A stretch of 64,000 nucleotides of DNA from Microtetraspora glauca (GTDB lineage: Bacteria; Actinomycetota; Actinomycetes; Streptosporangiales; Streptosporangiaceae): the NCBI GenBank assembly GCA_001570385.1, contig BBYL01000007.1, positions 868,001 through 932,000 of the forward strand. Reading direction: 5' to 3'. The notes below the pieces were generated by a model. That model did not search any database, was not told the DNA's origin, and saw only the letters and a list, made by a program, of their open reading frames with translations. Positions 58,604 through 64,000 of the stretch are shown here, piece after piece. Each line of letters opens with the position of its first letter. The stretch's first letter is position 1. Made by a program: the position numbers and the translations under genes.

Positions 58604-58891
58604 TCAGCCTCGCGATTTCGGCCCGAGACCGAGCCGCCGCTGGCGGCGTATCGCGAGGTAGATGTCGAAGATCACGATGATCGCGACGAATCCGGCCGCG
58701 GCGAGCACCCACCAGACCCGGGTCAACGCGCCGGTGAGGGCGACACCGAAACACAGCACCAGGATGAACGCGCCGATCAGGATGTGGATGACGTCCCGCG
58801 GTGTCGCGGGCACGCGGGGAATCCCCTTGGGGGACTCCTGCTCCGGCGTCACGCGGGGTTCCTTGGGAAAGCTACTGGGTTCCTCGGACAT
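58604..58891 (-). CDS. small two-helix membrane protein
   Basis: 95 residues from ATG 58891. A Pro/Glu-rich N-terminus of about 35 residues precedes two membrane helices (IHILIGAFILVLCFGVALTGAL and WWVLAAAGFVAIIVIFDIYLAI) and a basic end (RRQRRLGLGPKSRG). It begins 9 bases after the hldE-like stop, so it may be the last gene of that transcript. No family recognised. Confidence 0.65.
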   Translation of the reverse strand: MSEEPSSFPKEPRVTPEQESPKGIPRVPATPRDVIHILIGAFILVLCFGVALTGALTRVWWVLAAAGFVAIIVIFDIYLAIRRQRRLGLGPKSRG

Positions 58892-58900
58892 GCGGCCCAC

Positions 58901-60319
58901 CTACCCTCTGATCCGGTTCACTATCGCCGTCGTCGACCGGTCCTGGACGTAGCCGAGCACCCGGACCTCGCCGCCCAGTTCCCTGACCAGCTCCGCCTCC
59001 GGCAGCAGGTCGGGGTGGTAGTCGCCGCCCTTGACGTAGACGTCCGGGCGGACCAGCCGCAGCAGCTCCTCGGGCGTGTCGTCGTCGAAGACCGTGATGT
59101 AGTCCACGCAGCCGAGCGCGGCCAGCACGGCCACCCGGTCCTCACTCGTGTTGATCGGGCGGCCCGGCCCCTTGAGCCGGGCCACGCTGTCGTCCCCGTT
59201 GACGGCCACTACCAGCACGTCACCGAGCCGCGCCGCCTCGTCCAGGCAGGCCACGTGCCCCCGGTGCAGCACGTCGAAGCAGCCGTTGGTGAAGACGACG
59301 CGGCGGCCGCGGGCCCGCTCCTCGGCGATCAGCCCGGCCAGCCGGGCCGCGGGCTGGGCGCCGCCGTGCCGTACGGCACGGAGCAGGTCGTCCCTGCCGC
59401 AGACCGCCGTGCCCGGCCGGCGCACCACGACGCCCGCCGCCGCCTGGGCCAGGTCCGCGGCGGCCTCCTCACCCGCCCCCGCGGACAGGGCGAGGGCGAA
59501 CGCCGCGGTGAACGTGTCACCCGCGCCGGTGCTCATATGGTCGGGCGCGCGCGTCGCGTGGGTCCGGTACGGCTCCCGCCCCCTCCGGTGCAGCAGCGCC
59601 CCCTCGCCGTCGAGCGTGGTGACGACCCGCTCGGCCCCCGTCTCGTCCAGCAGCCGCTGCGAGCAGGCATGGAGGAAGGGGACACGATCCGTTTCGTGAC
59701 CACTCTCGCGCAGCAGCCGCAGCACCTCGCCGAAGTTGGGCATGACGGCGGCGGGACGGCACTCCCGCCAGGCGCCGACGTCGTGGGCGTCGACCACGAG
59801 CGTGATCCGCGGATCGTGCAGCGCCCGCCGTACGGCCTCGGTGCACACTCCGGCGTCGTAGTCGCAGACGATGACCACGTCGGCGGCGGGCCCGAGCTCG
59901 CCGATCCACTCGACCAGCTCGCGTTCGGCCCCCCCGGGGATCGGTGACCTGTCCTCCTCGTCGTAGCGCGCGACGATCTGGCTTCCGGTCACGACGCGCC
60001 GTTTGACCGCTGTCCGCCGGTTCCTGCAGATCACCAGGCCGTCGATGCCGTGGCTCATCAGGGACGCGTTGAGCGTGGCTCCGGCCGGGTCCGCGCCGGT
60101 CACGCCCAGCATGTGGACGCGGGCGCCGAGTGCCGCCAGGTTCACGGCGGTGTTGGCGGCACCGCCCGGCTGGTTCTCGACCTCCTCCAGGGTGACGACG
60201 GGAACCGGGGCCTCCTGAGCCATCCGTTCGGTGCGTCCCCGCAGCCAGGAGTCGAGCATGACGTCCCCGACGACCACGGCCGTCAGATCACCGAATCGGG
60301 CGACGATGTCTTCGGTCAT
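58901..60319 (-). CDS. hldE: HldE-like bifunctional heptose kinase/nucleotidyltransferase
   Basis: 472 residues. The PfkB-type kinase part (1-315) has VVVGDVMLDSWLRGRTERMAQEAPVPVV, NQPGGAANTAVNLAALGA and STGAGDTFTAAFALAL. The cytidylyltransferase-like part (335-472) has VFTNGCFDVLHRGHVACLDEAARLGD and KGPGRPINTSEDRVAVLAAL. This is the RfaE/HldE design that makes ADP- or other NDP-heptose. A GT9 glycosyltransferase gene stands divergently next to it. In a Gram-positive actinomycete the heptose would enter a cell-surface glycan or natural product rather than LPS. Confidence 0.92.
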   Translation of the reverse strand: MTEDIVARFGDLTAVVVGDVMLDSWLRGRTERMAQEAPVPVVTLEEVENQPGGAANTAVNLAALGARVHMLGVTGADPAGATLNASLMSHGIDGLVICRNRRTAVKRRVVTGSQIVARYDEEDRSPIPGGAERELVEWIGELGPAADVVIVCDYDAGVCTEAVRRALHDPRITLVVDAHDVGAWRECRPAAVMPNFGEVLRLLRESGHETDRVPFLHACSQRLLDETGAERVVTTLDGEGALLHRRGREPYRTHATRAPDHMSTGAGDTFTAAFALALSAGAGEEAAADLAQAAAGVVVRRPGTAVCGRDDLLRAVRHGGAQPAARLAGLIAEERARGRRVVFTNGCFDVLHRGHVACLDEAARLGDVLVVAVNGDDSVARLKGPGRPINTSEDRVAVLAALGCVDYITVFDDDTPEELLRLVRPDVYVKGGDYHPDLLPEAELVRELGGEVRVLGYVQDRSTTAIVNRIRG

Positions 60320-60472
60320 GAGAAGCGGCTACCCGCCGGAGCCGAGTGAAAACTGTGCGAAATCGTGATAAAGCGCGCGAAATGGATTGGGTTTGGGCGG
60401 ATTTCGCCCGGGTAGCCGCGTCCAGGTGTCCCAGCCTGTGCCGGAAGCAGACGCGCCCGACGTCGAGATCCC

Positions 60473-61522
60473 ATGACGAACCTCCTCGTCGACGGGGTCG
60501 ACCAGATCGCGGTGCTCCGGGCCAATGCCCTGGGCGACTTCCTGCTCGCCCTGCCCGCACTGGAGGCGCTGAAGCGGGCCTATCCCGCCGCGCGGCTGAC
60601 CCTGCTCGGACGCGAGTGGCACGCGCGGTTCCTCCGCGGCCGTCCCGGACCCGTGGACGACGTCGTCGCGCTGCCCCCCATCTCCGGGGTCTCGGCGCCG
60701 CCCGGAACCGGGCCCACGCCGGATCACCTGTACGACGAGCTGAACGGGCGGTTCGACCTCGCGCTGCAGATGCACGGGGGAGGCCGCGACTCCAACCCGT
60801 TCCTCCGGCGGCTCGGCGCCCGTCTCACGGCCGGACTGCGCACACCGGACGCCGAGCCGCTCGACCGGTGGGTGCCGTACATCCCCTACCAGCACGAGAC
60901 GCTGCGCTATCTGGAGGTGGCCCGGCTGGTCGGCGCCGACGGCCACGCCCTGGAACCCCGGGTGGCGGTCACCCGGACGGACTGGGCCGAACTGAGCCGG
61001 GTGGCCGGCTCGCTGCCGCGCGGTGTGATCGCCGTCCATCCGGGGGCGAACGACGAACGCCGGCGGTGGCCGCCCGAGAGGTTCGCCACCGTCGCCGACC
61101 GGCTCGGCCGTCCCGTCGTCGTGACCGGTACGGAACCGGAACGCGACCTGGTCGAGCGGGTCGTGCGGGCGATGCGGCGGCCGGCCACGCCGATGATCGG
61201 CGAGCTGTCGATCGGCGGGCTCGCCGCCCTCTACGCGGCCTGCGACCTGCTGGTCTCCAATGACACCGGGCCGCGCCACCTGGCCGCCGCCACCGGTACG
61301 CCCACCGTCGGGATCTTCTGGTGCCGCAACCTGGTCACCACCGGGCCGCTCTCCCGCAGCCACCACCGGCCGCTGATCTCGTGGACCGTCGCCTGCCCGA
61401 TCTGCGGCACCGGTGTGATCGGCCCGTACGGCGAGACGTGCGCGCACCGCGCGTCGTGGGTGGGCGACGTCACCGTCGACGAGGTGCTCGACCAGGCCGT
61501 GGACCTGCTGGGGTGGTGTTGA
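60473..61522 (+). CDS. GT9 family (heptosyltransferase-like) glycosyltransferase
   Basis: 349 residues. IAVLRANALGDFLLALPALEALKRAYPAARLTLLG is the GT9 entry with its conserved Asp. Later IAVHPGANDERRRWPPERFATVADRL and LLVSNDTGPRHLAAATGTPTVGIF form the nucleotide-sugar site. It resembles ADP-heptose:LPS heptosyltransferases. The C-terminal region has two Cys (CPICGTG, ETCAHR) not needed for GT9 catalysis. Likely partner of the HldE-like enzyme. Confidence 0.9.
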   Translation: MTNLLVDGVDQIAVLRANALGDFLLALPALEALKRAYPAARLTLLGREWHARFLRGRPGPVDDVVALPPISGVSAPPGTGPTPDHLYDELNGRFDLALQMHGGGRDSNPFLRRLGARLTAGLRTPDAEPLDRWVPYIPYQHETLRYLEVARLVGADGHALEPRVAVTRTDWAELSRVAGSLPRGVIAVHPGANDERRRWPPERFATVADRLGRPVVVTGTEPERDLVERVVRAMRRPATPMIGELSIGGLAALYAACDLLVSNDTGPRHLAAATGTPTVGIFWCRNLVTTGPLSRSHHRPLISWTVACPICGTGVIGPYGETCAHRASWVGDVTVDEVLDQAVDLLGWC

Positions 61523-61597
61523 GATGGGGGACTAAACCCAAGTTTCACCACAGATCGGATGGGCAGGCGCTGGAGAGTCCTATCGGAGGGGGAATCC

Positions 61598-61843
61598 ATG
61601 GACGCGCCGCACTATGTCGCGGCCCGCGTACAGCGGGCGCTGGCGGAGGACGAGCGGACCGTCGAACTGGGAATCCGGGTCGACGTGCGGGGGAGCCAGA
61701 TCTTCCTCCGCGGCCGGGTCAGCGCTCCGGAGCGGCGCCTCCTGATCGAGGACGTCGCCCGTGAGGCCGCGCCGGGTCTCTCGGTGCACAACGAGATCAC
61801 GCTGGTGGAGGTCCGTGAACCCGGAGAGGAGGAACATCTGTGA
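61598..61843 (+). CDS. BON domain protein
   Basis: 81 residues from ATG 61598 (GGAGGGGG upstream). The sequence VQRALAEDERTVELGIRVDVRGSQIFLRGRVSAPERRLLIEDVAREAAPGLSVHNEITL is a single BON fold, thought to bind phospholipid or to mediate attachment. No signal peptide. It overlaps the metallophosphoesterase gene by four bases (GTGA), so the two act together. Confidence 0.88.
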   Translation: MDAPHYVAARVQRALAEDERTVELGIRVDVRGSQIFLRGRVSAPERRLLIEDVAREAAPGLSVHNEITLVEVREPGEEEHL

Positions 61844-62562
61844 CGCAGACGCGAATCGCGGCCGTGGCGGACATCCACATGGGGGAGGACCTGCGCGGGC
61901 ACTTCCGGCCGAAGCTCCACGGCATCGAACACCGTGCCGACGTCCTGCTGGTGGGCGGCGACCTGACGAGGCACGGCACCGTGGCCGAGGGGCGGGTGGT
62001 CGCCGACGAGCTCCGCGACCTGCCGATCCCCGTGATCGCGGTGCTCGGCAACCACGACTACCACTCGGACGCGGAGCAGGCGATCACCTCGATCATGCGC
62101 GACGCGGGGGTGACCGTACTCGACGACGAGGCGACCGTGATGTCCCTGAACGGCGCCACGCTCGGCGTGGTCGGCGGCAAGGGCTTCGGCGGGGGCTTCG
62201 CCGGGAAGTGCGCGAGCGAGTTCGGCGAGCCGGAGACCAAGGCGTTCGTCCGGCACACCAGGCAGATCGCCGACCGCTGGCGGCAGGCGCTCCACGGCCT
62301 GGACACCGATCACCGGATCGTGCTGAGTCACTACTCGCCGGTCAAGGACACCCTCATGGGGGAGCCCACGGAGATCTATCCGTTCCTCGGCAGTTATCTG
62401 CTCGCCGAGGCGGCCGACGAGGAGGGCGCCGACCTGATCGTGCACGGTCACGCGCATCTCGGGACGGAGAAGGGGCTCACTCCCGGCGGGATCCAGGTGC
62501 GGAACGTCGCCGTTCCCGTCATCGGCAGCGCGTACACGGTGTACTGCATGAACGGCGCCTGA
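61840..62562 (+). CDS. calcineurin-like metallophosphoesterase
   Basis: 240 residues from GTG. All metal motifs are present: AVADIHMGED (DxH), LLVGGDLTRHG (GD), VLGNHDYHSD (GNHD), LSHYSP and VHGHAHLG (GHxH). It is cytosolic; the substrate may be a phosphodiester or nucleotide. Translationally coupled to the BON protein gene. Confidence 0.92.
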   Translation: MTQTRIAAVADIHMGEDLRGHFRPKLHGIEHRADVLLVGGDLTRHGTVAEGRVVADELRDLPIPVIAVLGNHDYHSDAEQAITSIMRDAGVTVLDDEATVMSLNGATLGVVGGKGFGGGFAGKCASEFGEPETKAFVRHTRQIADRWRQALHGLDTDHRIVLSHYSPVKDTLMGEPTEIYPFLGSYLLAEAADEEGADLIVHGHAHLGTEKGLTPGGIQVRNVAVPVIGSAYTVYCMNGA

Positions 62563-62673
62563 CCCGCGTTCTCCCGTGGTCCGCCCGCCGTCCGCGGATT
62601 TCCAGCGGGCACGGGGCGGCGGCCGGAGTCCACCGGCCGCCGTCGTCCCGCGCTCGATCAGCCGCTCGATCGG

Positions 62674-62823
62674 CTATGGATGGAAGATGCTGACGCCGCC
62701 GGGGCCCACAAGGAACCCGATGACGATGAGGACGATCCCCCAGAGGATGTCCCGCCGGGCGAGGATCACGTAGATTCCCGAAATAACCAGTACAACGGCG
62801 ATGAGCCAGAGCAGAGTAGCCAT
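62674..62823 (-). CDS. 49-residue hydrophobic protein
   Basis: ATG 62823, stop TAG at 62674-62676. Two helices (LLWLIAVVLVISGIYVIL and ILWGIVLIVIGFLVGPGG) with a short basic turn (ARRD) and the ending GPGGVSIF. Small GPGG-ending membrane proteins of this size are common in actinomycetes, function unknown. Confidence 0.65.
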   Translation of the reverse strand: MATLLWLIAVVLVISGIYVILARRDILWGIVLIVIGFLVGPGGVSIFHP

Positions 62824-62934
62824 GAAACTCCACTGCCCGAGCAATTCGCTGGTTAACTCCCGGTCTTCGCCGAATTTGTGCCCCGATTAGCGCGGGGCGG
62901 CGTTTGACCAGCCCCGTTCGGGCAGGTGGCGGCT

Positions 62935-63906
62935 ATGACCATGTTCGGATATTTCCTCTCAAGTGAGGAACACGACCCGAAAGAACTCGTACGGCAGGCG
63001 AAGCTCGCCGAACAGGCCGGATTCGAAGGACTGTGGATCTCCGACCATTACCACCCCTGGCTGGACGTGCAGGGGCAGAGTTCCTTCGTCTGGTCGGTCA
63101 TCGGCGCGCTTTCCGAGGTCACGTCGCTCCCGGTGACGACCGCCGTGACGTGCCCGATCATCCGCATCCATCCGGCGATCATCGCCCAGGCCGCCGCGAC
63201 CGCCCAGGTCATGCTCGACGGCAGGTTCCGGTTCGGAGTCGGTACGGGCGAGGCGCTCAACGAGCACATCCTCGGGGACCAGTGGCCGCCCGCCTCGGAA
63301 CGGCGGCGGATGCTGGAGGAGGCGATCGAGATCATCCGGAGGCTGTGGAGCGGCGGACTGGTGAGCTTCCACGGCGAGTTCTACGAGGTGGACACCGCGC
63401 GCCTCTACACGCTGCCGGAGCGTCCGCCGCCGATCTACATCTCCGGGCTGGGGCCGAAGTCCGCCGAGCTCGCCGGCCGGATCGGCGACGGCTACATCTC
63501 CACGGCGCCCACCCCGGACCTGATCGGGGCGTTCCACCGGGCCGGCGGCCAGGGCAAGCCGACGGCGGCCGGGATCAAGGTGTGCTGGTCGCGGGACGAG
63601 ACCCGGGCCCGCCGCAACGTCCACCGGCTGTGGCCCACGAACGGCATCCCCGGCGAGGCGTCCCAGTTGTTGCCGTTGCCCCGCCACTTCGAGCAGCTTT
63701 CCCAGCTCGTGACGGAGGAGTCGGTCGCGGACCGGATCGCCTGCGGTCCCTCACCCGAGGCGCACATCGCGGCGATCCGCCAGTACGTCGAGGCGGGGTA
63801 CGACGAGATCTACATCCAGCAGGTCGGGCCCGAGCAGGACGGGTTCTTCTCCTTCTACGCCGAGGAGGTCCTGCCCCGCTGCCGGACCGCGCAGGCCGTA
63901 CGGTGA
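62935..63906 (+). CDS. F420-dependent LLM-class oxidoreductase
   Basis: 323 residues from ATG 62935 (GTG 62926 and ATG 62941 are possible). Luciferase-like barrel: MFGYFLSSEEHDPKELVRQAKLAEQAGFEGLWISDHYHPW, then GRFRFGVGTGEALNEHILG and a late AIRQYVEAGYDEIYIQQVGP with FFSFYAEEVLPR. The pattern matches the F420-dependent G6PD-like/TIGR03557 group. The substrate is unknown. Confidence 0.9.
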   Translation: MTMFGYFLSSEEHDPKELVRQAKLAEQAGFEGLWISDHYHPWLDVQGQSSFVWSVIGALSEVTSLPVTTAVTCPIIRIHPAIIAQAAATAQVMLDGRFRFGVGTGEALNEHILGDQWPPASERRRMLEEAIEIIRRLWSGGLVSFHGEFYEVDTARLYTLPERPPPIYISGLGPKSAELAGRIGDGYISTAPTPDLIGAFHRAGGQGKPTAAGIKVCWSRDETRARRNVHRLWPTNGIPGEASQLLPLPRHFEQLSQLVTEESVADRIACGPSPEAHIAAIRQYVEAGYDEIYIQQVGPEQDGFFSFYAEEVLPRCRTAQAVR

Positions 63907-63910
63907 CGGG

Positions 63911-63933
63911 GGATCCGCCGCGCGGCGGGATCC
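63911..63933. terminator. hairpin after the LLM gene
   Basis: GGATCCGCCGC pairs with GCGGCGGGATCC (one bulged G), 5 bases after the stop and just before the convergent gene's end. Confidence 0.6.
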
Positions 63934-63934
63934 G

Positions 63935-64000
63935 TCAGCCGGACGTGTCCTCGCCGGCCTCCTTCACCATGCGGCTGTAGGCGAGCTGGAGCCAGTCGGA
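63935..64000 (-). CDS. C-terminal end of a gene cut by the window edge
   Basis: The last 21 codons and TGA (complement of 63935-63937): SDWLQLAYSRMVKEAGEDTSG. An amphipathic helix with an acidic end; too short to assign. Support is the open frame and the convergent terminator. Confidence 0.45.
   Translation of the reverse strand, partial: SDWLQLAYSRMVKEAGEDTSG

Overview
The window is chromosomal DNA of a high-GC filamentous actinomycete. The codon bias toward G/C at third positions, GTG/TTG starts, a WhiB protein, mycothiol-type (DinB/MDMPI) and F420-type enzymes, and an actinomycete integrative and conjugative element (AICE) all point that way. The overall flavour resembles Streptosporangiaceae, but that placement is inference. 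There are no rRNA genes and no CRISPR array. One tRNA gene, tRNA-Arg(CCG), sits at 24048-24119.

Left chromosomal part (1-24047): small membrane proteins, a hemerythrin-like protein, an arylamine N-acetyltransferase, and a two-component pair whose kinase is fused to a large C-terminal membrane domain. Next comes a four-gene D-amino-acid operon (N-acyl-D-amino-acid deacylase, D-serine dehydratase/D-threonine aldolase-like PLP enzyme, RidA, and an unknown 402-residue protein). It is followed by a beta-glucan utilisation locus: LacI regulator, GH1 beta-glucosidase, two ABC permeases and a binding lipoprotein, divergent from a secreted GH81 endo-beta-1,3-glucanase with a C-terminal CBM6-like domain. 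Four LacI-type operators lie in the divergent promoter region. A TetR/hydrolase divergent pair with two identical operators and a single-domain response regulator complete this part.

Mobile part (24079-37593): an AICE inserted in the 3' end of tRNA-Arg(CCG), bounded by a direct repeat of at least 42 bp. Reading leftwards on the minus strand it carries tiny Cys-rich proteins, WhiB, a membrane (Spd-like) protein, the TraB/FtsK translocase, a PAPS-reductase-like protein, primase-polymerase, a DUF3631-type ATPase, Xis and the tyrosine integrase, mostly with overlapping stop/start codons. On the plus strand are a GntR regulator with its operators and a YdcF-like protein. At the right end is a lower-GC two-gene cargo (333-residue soluble protein plus four-helix membrane protein) of unknown function. 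A shortened integrase relic of a second, related element lies immediately beyond the right att site, so two elements once stood in tandem.

Right chromosomal part (37999-64000): a lipoprotein, MazG-like pyrophosphohydrolase, methyltransferase/CGNR regulator divergent pair, a TetR-controlled DrrAB-type exporter, and a complete PTS operon (DeoR regulator, PfkB kinase, EIIC, EIIB, EIIA, zinc dehydrogenase, HPr, enzyme I). It continues with an HTTM/DCC pair, a GH15 enzyme, an SPW protein, a decayed ROK regulator followed by an orphan LacI-type operator, an anti-sigma-like ATPase, ChaB, an HldE-like enzyme next to a GT9 glycosyltransferase, BON and metallophosphoesterase genes, and an F420-type LLM oxidoreductase. 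The window ends inside a further minus-strand gene.
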